DNA from: Flavobacterium tiangeerense
Lineage (GTDB): Bacteria; Bacteroidota; Bacteroidia; Flavobacteriales; Flavobacteriaceae
NCBI RefSeq assembly: GCF_007830355.1
Contig: NZ_VLKO01000009.1
Location: forward strand, 124,001 to 188,000
Direction: 5' to 3'
DNA length: 64,000 nucleotides
Shown here in pieces: positions 54,820 to 64,000 of this stretch (its first letter is position 1; each line of letters starts with the position of its first letter). Position numbers and translations under genes: made by a program. The notes under the pieces were generated by a model. It saw only the letters and a list, made by a program, of their open reading frames with translations. It made no database searches and was not told where the DNA came from.

Positions 54820-54846
54820 CGTGTTATACAAAAATTACATTTTTAG

Positions 54847-56799
<1,953 letters not shown>

Positions 56800-56870
56800 T
56801 TTTAAAATACAATAGAAACCAATAAACATTAAATAACCAAAATAACAATTAACCGAATAAACTTAATAAT

Positions 56871-57803
56871 ATGAAAGTTACCATTGTAGGCGCAGGAAAT
56901 GTAGGTGCGACATGTGCTGATGTGATTTCTTATAGAGGAATTGCTAGCGAAGTAGTTTTGCTGGACATAAAAGAAGGTTTTGCCGAAGGTAAAGCGCTCG
57001 ATATTATGCAATGTGCAACAAATACAGGTTTTAATACCAAAGTGTCTGGCGTTACAAATGATTATGCAAAAACTGCTGGAAGTGATGTAGTGGTAATTAC
57101 ATCTGGAATACCAAGAAAGCCAGGTATGACACGCGAGGAGTTAATAGGTATAAATGCAGGAATTGTGAAAACGGTTGCTGAAAATGTATTGAAACATTCT
57201 CCAGATACCATAATAGTTGTAGTTTCAAATCCTATGGATACAATGACTTACTTGGCATTGAAATCTACAGGATTACCAAAAAATAGAATTATAGGAATGG
57301 GTGGGGCTTTGGATAGTTCTCGCTTTAGAACGTATTTGTCTCTAGCATTAGACAAGCCAGCAAATGATATTTCAGCAATGGTTATCGGTGGGCATGGAGA
57401 TACAACCATGATTCCATTAACACGATTGGCTTCTTATAATGGGATACCCGTATCTCAATTTTTATCAGAAGAAGAGTTGCAGAAAGTGGCTGCTGATACA
57501 ATGGTGGGTGGAGCTACGCTGACAGGTTTACTAGGTACTTCAGCTTGGTACGCACCAGGAGCTTCTGTTGCTTTTCTAGTAGATAGTATTTTGAACGATC
57601 AAAAGAAAATGATTGCGTGTTCCGTTTTTGTTGAAGGTGAGTATGGTCAAGAAGATATTTGTATCGGTGTACCGTGTATCATTGGTAAAAATGGTGTAGA
57701 AGAAATTCTGAATATTGAATTAAATGATTCTGAAAAGGCTTTGTTTGCCAAAAGCGCTGATGCTGTGCGACAAATGAACGATGCCTTAAAGGACATTTTA
57801 TAG
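56871..57803 (+). CDS. mdh: Malate dehydrogenase (LDH-like type)
   Basis: A 310-residue NAD-dependent enzyme that interconverts malate and oxaloacetate in the TCA cycle. The nucleotide loop GAGNVG is at 7-12, the substrate Arg residues are R82 and R88 in SGIPRKPGMTREE, and the catalytic His175 is in GGHGDTTMIP. A Gln at the specificity site would mean lactate; the Arg (R82) supports malate. It is 71 nt after gyrB, a recurrent chance neighbour in the phylum, and has a terminator. Confidence 0.95.
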   Translation: MKVTIVGAGNVGATCADVISYRGIASEVVLLDIKEGFAEGKALDIMQCATNTGFNTKVSGVTNDYAKTAGSDVVVITSGIPRKPGMTREELIGINAGIVKTVAENVLKHSPDTIIVVVSNPMDTMTYLALKSTGLPKNRIIGMGGALDSSRFRTYLSLALDKPANDISAMVIGGHGDTTMIPLTRLASYNGIPVSQFLSEEELQKVAADTMVGGATLTGLLGTSAWYAPGASVAFLVDSILNDQKKMIACSVFVEGEYGQEDICIGVPCIIGKNGVEEILNIELNDSEKALFAKSADAVRQMNDALKDIL

Positions 57804-57826
57804 AAATATCAAATATATAAGAATTC

Positions 57827-57856
57827 AAAGACTGCTAGTTGCACAGCAGTCTTTTT
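57827..57856 (+). terminator. Rho-independent terminator after mdh
   Basis: Ten perfect pairs, aaagactgct (57827-57836) with agcagtcttt (57845-57854), then T. Confidence 0.88.
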
Positions 57857-57879
57857 CTTGATATTAATCAATAAATAAA

Positions 57880-57910
57880 TTGGTTAATCATAACCTTAAT
57901 TATATATTTG
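57880..57910 (+). promoter_or_regulatory. Promoter of secDF
   Basis: A -33 TTG (57880-57882) and a -7 TATATTTG (57903-57910), spaced by 20 nt, match the Bacteroidetes consensus. The leader to the start codon is about 115-120 nt. Confidence 0.65.
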
Positions 57911-58032
57911 CTCGGTTTAAAAAAAATACTACGGTATAAAATCTATTTTTTTTCTTGTTTGTAATAATTAAAAAACTGATTTTCAATGCTTAAGTTGAAA
58001 TTATAATATAAAATAATTAATTTTTAGTAATA

Positions 58033-61005
58033 ATGCAGAATAAAGGACTTATTAAATTTTTCGCAATTCTATTTGCATTGGTAAGTATTTACCAACTTTC
58101 TTTCACTTTTTTGGCCAATAACATCAAAAGTGATGCTAAAGTTTTTGCAGGAGATAATCCTGATAAAGAGTTGAAATATTTAGATTCTATTGGTAAAGAA
58201 AAAATATTAAACCTTGGATTTACTGATTTTACATATGATGAAGTAAAAAACAAACAAATCAACAAAGGTCTTGACTTAGAAGGAGGAATTAACGTAATTC
58301 TTCAAATTTCTATCAAAGATGTTTTGAGAGGTTTATCAAACAACTCTAAAAACCCAGTCTTTAATAAGTCGCTAGCTGATGCTTCGGCTAATTTTGAAGG
58401 AAACAAAACATATTTAGATAAATTTTACGAGGCTTTTGATGCCAATTCAAAAGGAACTGTAAAATTAGCTTCTCCAGATATTTTTGCAAACAGATCTTTG
58501 CAAGGTGAAGGTGGTGTGAGTTTTCAAATGACTGATGCTGAGGTTCAAAAAGTTATCAAGAGAAAAGTAGACGAATCTATTGAAAGTGCTTTTAAAGTAC
58601 TAAGAGAGCGTATTGACAAATTTGGAGTAACGCAACCTAACATTCAAAAATTAGGAGAAACAGGAAGAATTCTTGTGGAACTTCCTGGGGCTAAGGATGT
58701 TGATAGAATTAAAAAATTATTAGGAGGTAAAGCACAACTTGAATTTTGGGAAACGTACAAAATTGAAGAAGTTGGTAATTTCTTAATGGCTGCTAATGAA
58801 GCATTGAAAAAAACTGAAATCAAAACAAATGTTGTAAAGCCAGTTGTAAAAGATTCATTGAGCGCGTTATTAACTGATACAAAAGATTCAACAGCTGCAA
58901 AAAAAGGACAAAATCCTTTGTTTGATAAAATAGTAAGTCAAGGAGGCGGGCCGGTTTTAGGTTTGTTTTCTCCTAAAGATACTGCTACTATTAATACGTA
59001 TTTTAAAAGACAGGATATAAAAATTTTATTACCTGCAACATTGACTTACGCTAAATTTGTTTGGGGTAAACCTCTTAATATTACTGATGATAAGCAAAAG
59101 CAAATTGAAGTAGTAGAATTATACGCTTTACGCGGTAACAGAGATAACAACCCAGCAATGGTTGGCGCTGTTGTAACGGATGCAAAAGATACTTTTGATC
59201 AGTTAGGAAAACCTGCTGTTTCAATGCAAATGAATTCTCAAGGTGCTAAAGGTTGGGAAGAATTAACAGGTAGAGCATTTACTCAAAAAAGTAATATAGC
59301 CATTGTTTTAGATAATGTAGTGTATTCTGCTCCAGGAGTAACTAGTGGACCTATTTCAGGTGGAAGATCTGAAATTTCTGGTGCATTTGACGTAACAGAA
59401 ACTAAGGATTTAGCTAACGTACTTAATGCGGGTAAATTACCAGCTTCGGCTGATATTATTCAGTCAACTGTAGTAGGTCCTTCATTAGGTCAGGCTTCTA
59501 TTGACGCTGGATTGACATCATCAATCATTGGATTTTTACTAGTTTGTTTCTGGATGGTTTTTTACTACGGAAAAGCAGGTTGGTATGCTAACTTAGCCTT
59601 ATTATTAAACTTATTGTTTTTGTTCGGTATTATGGCAAGTTTTGGTTTTGTATTAACATTGCCAGGTATTGCAGGTATTGTATTGACTTTGGGTACAGCG
59701 GTAGATGCGAACATCATTATATACGAAAGGGCTAAAGAGGAATTACGTGATGGTAAATCTTTATCAGAGGCTGTATCTTCGGCCTACGGATGGCATGGTG
59801 CAATGCGTTCTATCATTGATGCAAACGTTACACACGTATTAACTGGTGCGATCTTGTTTATTTTTGGAACAGGTCCAATTAAAGGTTTTGCATTAACATT
59901 ACTTATAGGTATAGCGACATCATTATTTACATCAATTTTTATTGCAAGAATTTTTATTGATAAAAATATAGCTGGAAAAGCTGATTTAACGTTCTGTACC
60001 AATATGACTAAAAATTGGTTTACAAACTTTAACTATGACTTTATCAAAATCAAAAAATTTACTTACATCTTCTCTTCAGTTGTTGTAGTTGTAAGTTTGA
60101 TTTCTATTTTCTTTGTTAATGGTTTAGATCAAGGAGTTGATTTTGTGGGAGGTAGAACTTTTCAAGTTAAATTTGAAAAATCAATAGATGCTTCTGTAGT
60201 TTCAGAAGAATTATCAACGGCATTTGGTACTCCAGTAGAAGCTAAAGTTCTAGGTGATGATGATCAATTGAAAATCACTACTAAGTATAAAATTAAAGAA
60301 GATGGTATTGCAGTAGATAAAGAGGTAAATGAAAAATTATACAATGCACTAGCTAAGTATTTTCCCAACACATCTTATGATAAATTTACCAATACTTTTG
60401 ACGGTAAGAAAGTTGGAGTGTTACAAGCTTCTAAAGTTGGTGCTTCTATCTCTGAGGACATCAAAACAAATTCTTACTGGGCTGTTTTAGGTGCTCTTGC
60501 AGTTATCTTTTTATACCTTATGATCTCTTTCCGTAAGTGGCAGTATTCATTAGGTGCGATTGCAGCCGTAGCGCATGACGTTATCTTTGTATTAGGAATT
60601 TACTCTTTATGTTACAAATTCATGCCTTTCCACATGGAAATGGACCAACACTTTATTGCTGCTATTCTTACTGTAATTGGGTATTCAATGAATGATACGG
60701 TAATTGTATTTGACAGAATTAGAGAGTTTATTTTAGGAAAAAGAAAAGGAAGTTTTGAGAGTATTGTAAATGCATCGATTAACACTACTTTATCAAGAAC
60801 TTTAAATACTTCATTGACAATGATTTTAGTACTATTGACTATGTTCCTTTTTGGAGGTGAGTCAATCAGAGGATTTATTTTTGCAATGTTAGTAGGTATT
60901 ATTGTGGGTACATATTCATCTTTATTTATTGCTACCCCAGTTGTAGTAGATACTTTTACTAAAGAGGATAAAAGCACAATTGAAAAAGAACATGCTGCAG
61001 AATAA
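58033..61005 (+). CDS. secDF: SecDF fusion protein translocase subunit
   Basis: A 990-residue fusion of SecD (about 1-650) and SecF (about 655-990), which uses proton-motive force to pull exported proteins through the Sec channel. SecD motifs include NKGLDLEGGINVILQI, the P1 head with ESAFKVLRERIDKFGVTQPN and GPSLGQASIDAGL. SecD membrane helices carry the proton-relay Asp in GTAVDANIIIYERAKEEL. The SecF half has GLDQGVDFVGGRTFQV, GASISEDI, NDTVIVFDRIRE and LSRTLNTSLT. Fusion of both halves is usual in Bacteroidetes. Own promoter and terminator. Confidence 0.96.
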   Translation: MQNKGLIKFFAILFALVSIYQLSFTFLANNIKSDAKVFAGDNPDKELKYLDSIGKEKILNLGFTDFTYDEVKNKQINKGLDLEGGINVILQISIKDVLRGLSNNSKNPVFNKSLADASANFEGNKTYLDKFYEAFDANSKGTVKLASPDIFANRSLQGEGGVSFQMTDAEVQKVIKRKVDESIESAFKVLRERIDKFGVTQPNIQKLGETGRILVELPGAKDVDRIKKLLGGKAQLEFWETYKIEEVGNFLMAANEALKKTEIKTNVVKPVVKDSLSALLTDTKDSTAAKKGQNPLFDKIVSQGGGPVLGLFSPKDTATINTYFKRQDIKILLPATLTYAKFVWGKPLNITDDKQKQIEVVELYALRGNRDNNPAMVGAVVTDAKDTFDQLGKPAVSMQMNSQGAKGWEELTGRAFTQKSNIAIVLDNVVYSAPGVTSGPISGGRSEISGAFDVTETKDLANVLNAGKLPASADIIQSTVVGPSLGQASIDAGLTSSIIGFLLVCFWMVFYYGKAGWYANLALLLNLLFLFGIMASFGFVLTLPGIAGIVLTLGTAVDANIIIYERAKEELRDGKSLSEAVSSAYGWHGAMRSIIDANVTHVLTGAILFIFGTGPIKGFALTLLIGIATSLFTSIFIARIFIDKNIAGKADLTFCTNMTKNWFTNFNYDFIKIKKFTYIFSSVVVVVSLISIFFVNGLDQGVDFVGGRTFQVKFEKSIDASVVSEELSTAFGTPVEAKVLGDDDQLKITTKYKIKEDGIAVDKEVNEKLYNALAKYFPNTSYDKFTNTFDGKKVGVLQASKVGASISEDIKTNSYWAVLGALAVIFLYLMISFRKWQYSLGAIAAVAHDVIFVLGIYSLCYKFMPFHMEMDQHFIAAILTVIGYSMNDTVIVFDRIREFILGKRKGSFESIVNASINTTLSRTLNTSLTMILVLLTMFLFGGESIRGFIFAMLVGIIVGTYSSLFIATPVVVDTFTKEDKSTIEKEHAAE

Positions 61006-61030
61006 TTTATAGTAGTATTGCTATTAAAAA

Positions 61031-61060
61031 AAAAGGTTCAACGTAAGTTGAACCTTTTTT
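61031..61060 (+). terminator. Rho-independent terminator after secDF
   Basis: An 11-bp perfect stem (61032-61042 with 61047-61057) around gtaa, followed by T. Confidence 0.9.
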
Positions 61061-61095
61061 TGTTATTATTGTACCTTAATATTTAATCTCTTTGC

Positions 61096-61728
61096 ATGAA
61101 ATCGTATTTGTTTTTTATTTCAACCTATTGGATGATTGCTTTTTCCTTTGTGAGTAATGCTCAGGAGATTCAGGATGATACAAAAATTGGTTTTTCCATA
61201 GGATATGGTAGTGAGTTTAAAAATAGAAATTATACCTATTCAAATCAATATTTAAAGTTACAATTTTTGACCACTTTTAAAAAGACTAAAAAATTTAGCT
61301 ATGATTTGGTTCTGCAACCTGAGTATAATAGAGGTACACATCAACTTTTAAATCTCTACTTTGTTAAACCTGAAGAGGAAAATTATATTGAAAAAAGAGA
61401 AAAGTATACGAAATTAAAGACCTGTAATGAATATGTTCTGAATGTAGGATTGTTGATGCGTTTTTCTTTTTCAAAGAGATCTAATATTTATCTGCTAGGA
61501 AGTGTAGGTCCAATGTATATTGATACTGCAACAGAGCGATTATCAAAAGGTTTTGCTTTTGCAGATGTTTTAGCTTTGGGTTTTAACTATAAAATGGGAC
61601 AATTTATACTAGATGTAAGACCTAATTTAAGGCATACTTTTAATGCAGGGCTTCAAAGTAATAATTCTGGTTTTAATACTAAAAACATTGAATTTGGAAT
61701 TCTTTATACTCCAAAAAAAAAGCGTTAA
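61096..61728 (+). CDS. PagL-like outer-membrane barrel, catalytic residues degenerate
   Basis: A 210-residue exported barrel with a signal peptide ending near SNAQ (about residue 23) and strands such as IGFSIGYGSEF, FSYDLVLQPEYNRG and FILDVRPNLRHTFNAG. The RHTFNAGLQSNNSG segment aligns with the HxSNAG active site of PagL-type lipid A 3-O-deacylases (acyloxyacyl hydrolase family). His180 is kept, but the Ser position is Phe182 and the position of the catalytic Glu is Asn194. It is therefore probably not a hydrolase. Its stop codon is part of the downstream terminator stem. It is convergent with lgt. Confidence 0.65.
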   Translation: MKSYLFFISTYWMIAFSFVSNAQEIQDDTKIGFSIGYGSEFKNRNYTYSNQYLKLQFLTTFKKTKKFSYDLVLQPEYNRGTHQLLNLYFVKPEEENYIEKREKYTKLKTCNEYVLNVGLLMRFSFSKRSNIYLLGSVGPMYIDTATERLSKGFAFADVLALGFNYKMGQFILDVRPNLRHTFNAGLQSNNSGFNTKNIEFGILYTPKKKR

Positions 61729-61752
61729 ATCTATATTGAATTAACGCTTTTT
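61717..61752. terminator. Bidirectional terminator overlapping the PagL-like stop codon
   Basis: A perfect 12-bp stem (61717-61728 with 61741-61752) around a 12-nt loop. The left arm contains the last codons and the TAA of the plus-strand gene; it also ends the lgt transcript 20 nt after its stop on the minus strand. Confidence 0.88.
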
Positions 61753-61771
61753 GTATATGAAAAATGTTTGT

Positions 61772-62716
61772 CTAGTTTTTTTTAGCTTTGATAACAAAAT
61801 ACAAGCCTATTAATACAAAGGGTATACTAAGCCATTGTCCTGTTGAAAATAACCCAAGTGCATTTTCAAAACCTCCTTGGCTTTCCTTAACAGATTCAAC
61901 GATGAATCGAACTGTGAATAAAAGGACTAAGAACATCCCGAATATATAACCACTGTAATTTCTTTTATCGGTCTTCCAATACAAGAAAAATAATGCAGCA
62001 AATACAAAAATATAAGCAAAAGCTTCGTACAGCTGAGTTGGGTGTTTAACGGGTACTTGTTCTAGTAGTGTTGCAAAATTTGGGTCATTTGCAATAGCAT
62101 TATACGCATCGTTAGGATTGGCTATTTGCGTGCTACTAACAGCATCTTGCGGGCTAAAATGATCTCTTAAAAACTTGATTCCAAAAGGTGAATTAGTAAC
62201 GTTTCCAATAATTTCGGAGTTAAAGAAGTTTCCTAAACGTACAAAAATAGCGCCACTACCAACCGGAATAACAACACGATCTAAAATCCATAATTGAGGC
62301 CTTTTTAAAATATTTTTGCTGTAAAAATACATGGCAATGATGATAGAAATAGCAGCACCATGACTAGCCAATCCTTGAAATCCTGTAAATTCCCATCCTT
62401 GAATAATATTAAATAGTGATTCATTTGGGTTTTCTTTTACTGGTAATAAAATTTCTGCTAAATGGTTGCGATAATATTCCCAATCGTAAAAAAAGACATG
62501 GCCCAAACGAGCTCCTGCTAATGTGGCAAGGACAGTCCAAATGAACAAAGAATCTAGTTTTTCAATAGATTCTCCTTCTCTTTCGAATATGTGTTTCATG
62601 ATATACCAGCCTAAACCAAAGGCTACAACAAACATTAAACTGTAAAATCTAATCATGAAAAAACCTAAATCAATTCCTTCTGATGGGTTCCAAACTAAGT
62701 TTAATGCGTGTGTCAT
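61772..62716 (-). CDS. lgt: Prolipoprotein diacylglyceryl transferase
   Basis: Lgt transfers a diacylglyceryl group from phosphatidylglycerol to the lipobox Cys of prolipoproteins, the first step of lipoprotein maturation. The 314-residue protein has about seven membrane helices, the ASHGAAISI segment (conserved His), RLGNFFNSEIIG (Lgt signature with key Arg), and HPTQLYEA. It carries a longer periplasmic loop than E. coli Lgt. Several lipoproteins in this window would be its substrates. It ends the cysS-yidD-lgt unit, 53 nt after yidD. Confidence 0.95.
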   Translation of the reverse strand: MTHALNLVWNPSEGIDLGFFMIRFYSLMFVVAFGLGWYIMKHIFEREGESIEKLDSLFIWTVLATLAGARLGHVFFYDWEYYRNHLAEILLPVKENPNESLFNIIQGWEFTGFQGLASHGAAISIIIAMYFYSKNILKRPQLWILDRVVIPVGSGAIFVRLGNFFNSEIIGNVTNSPFGIKFLRDHFSPQDAVSSTQIANPNDAYNAIANDPNFATLLEQVPVKHPTQLYEAFAYIFVFAALFFLYWKTDKRNYSGYIFGMFLVLLFTVRFIVESVKESQGGFENALGLFSTGQWLSIPFVLIGLYFVIKAKKN

Positions 62717-62769
62717 GTGTTTTTTTTAATTTTGTATCGTAAAAATAGTGATTATTATAAGAGAAGATA

Positions 62770-63012
62770 TTAACTCTTTGTTGTTTTTTTGGGTACTGGA
62801 TCATATCCTGTTTTTCCCCAAGGATGACAGCTAAAAATACGTTTTACACCAAGAAAAGTTCCGTAAAATAAACCATGTACTTGCAAAGATTCAATCATAT
62901 AATGTGAACATGTAGGTTCAAAACGGCATGCTGCTGGTGTAAATGGAGAAATTGCGACTTGATAAAACCGTACTAAAAAGACAAACGGAAAAATTACAAC
63001 TTTTTTGATCAT
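62770..63012 (-). CDS. yidD: Membrane protein insertion efficiency factor YidD
   Basis: An 80-residue protein matching Yid[29 protein letters not shown] and [12 protein letters not shown], including the family's Cys residues. An amphipathic or hydrophobic N-terminal segment (about 1-20) associates with the inner membrane. YidD helps YidC insert proteins. In many bacteria it lies in the rpmH-rnpA-yidC cluster; here it lies between cysS (23 nt) and lgt. Confidence 0.93.
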   Translation of the reverse strand: MIKKVVIFPFVFLVRFYQVAISPFTPAACRFEPTCSHYMIESLQVHGLFYGTFLGVKRIFSCHPWGKTGYDPVPKKTTKS

Positions 63013-63035
63013 GTTTTTTGCTTGTCTCTTATAAA

Positions 63036-64000
63036 CTAGTTAATGCTAAACGTAGTTCCCTCTTTACCGTCTTTTAATTGAATTCCAAGTGCAATTAATT
63101 GATCTCGAATTTGATCGGACAAAGCAAAGTTTTTATTTTCTCTTGCTTGTTTTCTCATTTCGATAAGCATGTTTACGGTGCCTTCTAATTTATTATTTGT
63201 AGTATCTGATATTTTTTCATCTTCTAATCCTAAAACATCAAATACAAAACCTTGCATTGTTGTTGTAAAAAGATCTAAATCCTCTTGATGTAGCGTTTCT
63301 TTATTGTCTTTTAAAAGATTTACGAATCGAACTCCTTCAAATAATTGTGCAATTAAGATAGGGGTATTAAAATCATCGTTCATAGCATCGTAACATGATT
63401 GTATCCAGGCAGGAATGTCTATCGTACTTGCATTTGAAACAGGAATTTCTGAAATTGAATTCATAGCTTCCATAAGTCTTTTAAAGCCTTTTTCAGCTGC
63501 AACAATAGCGTCATCAGAAAAATCAAGAATACTTCTGTAATGTGCCTGTAACATAAAAAAACGCGCTACTGATGCTGAGAAGGCCTTACTTAAGATCGTG
63601 TTTTCACCGGTCAAAATCTCTCGGGGTAAAATATTATTACCGGTAGATTTTGCCATTTTTTTACCATTTAGTGTTAGCATATTTGCATGCATCCAATAGT
63701 TCACAGGAGTTTGTCCTGTGCAAGCCTCATTTTGTGCAATTTCACATTCGTGATGTGGAAACTTTAAATCCATCCCTCCACCGTGAATGTCAAAATGATT
63801 TCCTAAATATTTGGTGCTCATGGCAGTACATTCTAAATGCCATCCTGGGAAACCATCACTCCATGGTGAAGGCCAGCGCATGATATGTTGCGTTTCTGCT
63901 TTTTTCCAAAGCGCAAAATCTTGAGGATTTCTTTTATCACTTTGTCCATCAAGATCACGTGTATTGGCAAGCATGTCTTCAATGTTACGGCCACTTAATT
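63036..64000 (-). CDS. cysS: Cysteinyl-tRNA synthetase (5' end outside window)
   Basis: CysRS charges tRNA-Cys. The frame continues to the right edge of the window, so about the first third is missing, including the HIGH motif. Visible are the zinc-site residues in [24 protein letters not shown], and the KMSKS-type loop as KMAKSTGN. The anticodon-binding region with [17 protein letters not shown] and the C-terminal [17 protein letters not shown] complete the 3' part. It heads the unit with yidD and lgt. Confidence 0.95.
   Translation of the reverse strand, partial: LSGRNIEDMLANTRDLDGQSDKRNPQDFALWKKAETQHIMRWPSPWSDGFPGWHLECTAMSTKYLGNHFDIHGGGMDLKFPHHECEIAQNEACTGQTPVNYWMHANMLTLNGKKMAKSTGNNILPREILTGENTILSKAFSASVARFFMLQAHYRSILDFSDDAIVAAEKGFKRLMEAMNSISEIPVSNASTIDIPAWIQSCYDAMNDDFNTPILIAQLFEGVRFVNLLKDNKETLHQEDLDLFTTTMQGFVFDVLGLEDEKISDTTNNKLEGTVNMLIEMRKQARENKNFALSDQIRDQLIALGIQLKDGKEGTTFSIN

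Overview
The window looks like an ordinary, gene-dense stretch of chromosome from a member of Flavobacteriia, most likely Flavobacterium or a close relative. The DNA is AT-rich. Starts generally lack a Shine-Dalgarno sequence, and many transcription units are preceded by the Bacteroidetes sigma-70 -7 box TAnnTTTG. The gene content is typical of the phylum: an Oar-like TonB-dependent receptor, a fused SecDF, GIN-domain and PspC proteins, WbqC, a DUF5683 protein next to ParAB, and a long signal peptidase I. I see no rRNA, CRISPR array, prophage, intact insertion sequence, integrase, toxin-antitoxin or recognisable defence system. Both edges cut genes: an M48 protease on the left and cysS on the right.

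Layout. 1-5.9 kb: end of an M48 protease, then tonB and a large Oar-like receptor on the minus strand, then a GDPD lipoprotein. 5.9-13.7 kb (minus): a run of closely packed genes reading rhodanese-thioredoxin lipoprotein, DUF2461, GT4 glycosyltransferase, AsnB-like amidotransferase, murB, PaiB-like protein, GT2 and an ECF sigma factor. 13.8-17.1 kb (minus): recF followed by a hybrid histidine kinase. 17.3-23.5 kb (plus): a membrane-anchored TPR protein with ribH, then mutL, two rhomboid proteases and an EEP-family hydrolase. 23.5-28.9 kb (minus): parA, parB, a DUF5683 protein, dapB, lepB and wbqC, linking chromosome segregation with envelope synthesis. 29.3-30.7 kb (plus): tRNA-Pro(TGG) and trxB.

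31.1-35.5 kb (minus): a DUF4870 protein, then a tight PadR-PspC-GIN operon, then a second GIN protein with its own promoter; this looks like an envelope-stress module. 35.8-37.3 kb: a DUF4442 protein, a small secreted Cys-rich protein and a DUF6642-like protein. 37.5-41.9 kb: a surface-glycan patch with four glycosyltransferases and a FdtA-type sugar isomerase. Then ftsE (minus), and on the plus strand a 1004-residue TPR protein, a PhzF-family protein, an outer-membrane barrel and a GreA-like protein. 49.3-54.6 kb: two asnB paralogues flanking an exported amidohydrolase. 54.9-61.0 kb: gyrB, mdh and secDF. The window closes with a degenerate PagL-like barrel (plus) and the cysS-yidD-lgt operon (minus).

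Between genes there are at least four sequences that look like dispersed intergenic elements: two hairpin elements (29.1 and 34.9 kb), a perfect 31-nt palindrome (30.85 kb) and a short direct-repeat element (48.6 kb). I found no convincing undescribed multi-gene system. The best leads are the PadR-PspC-GIN module, the asnB/amidohydrolase sandwich, degenerate active sites in MutL and in the PagL-like protein, and a few unusual regulatory overlaps.
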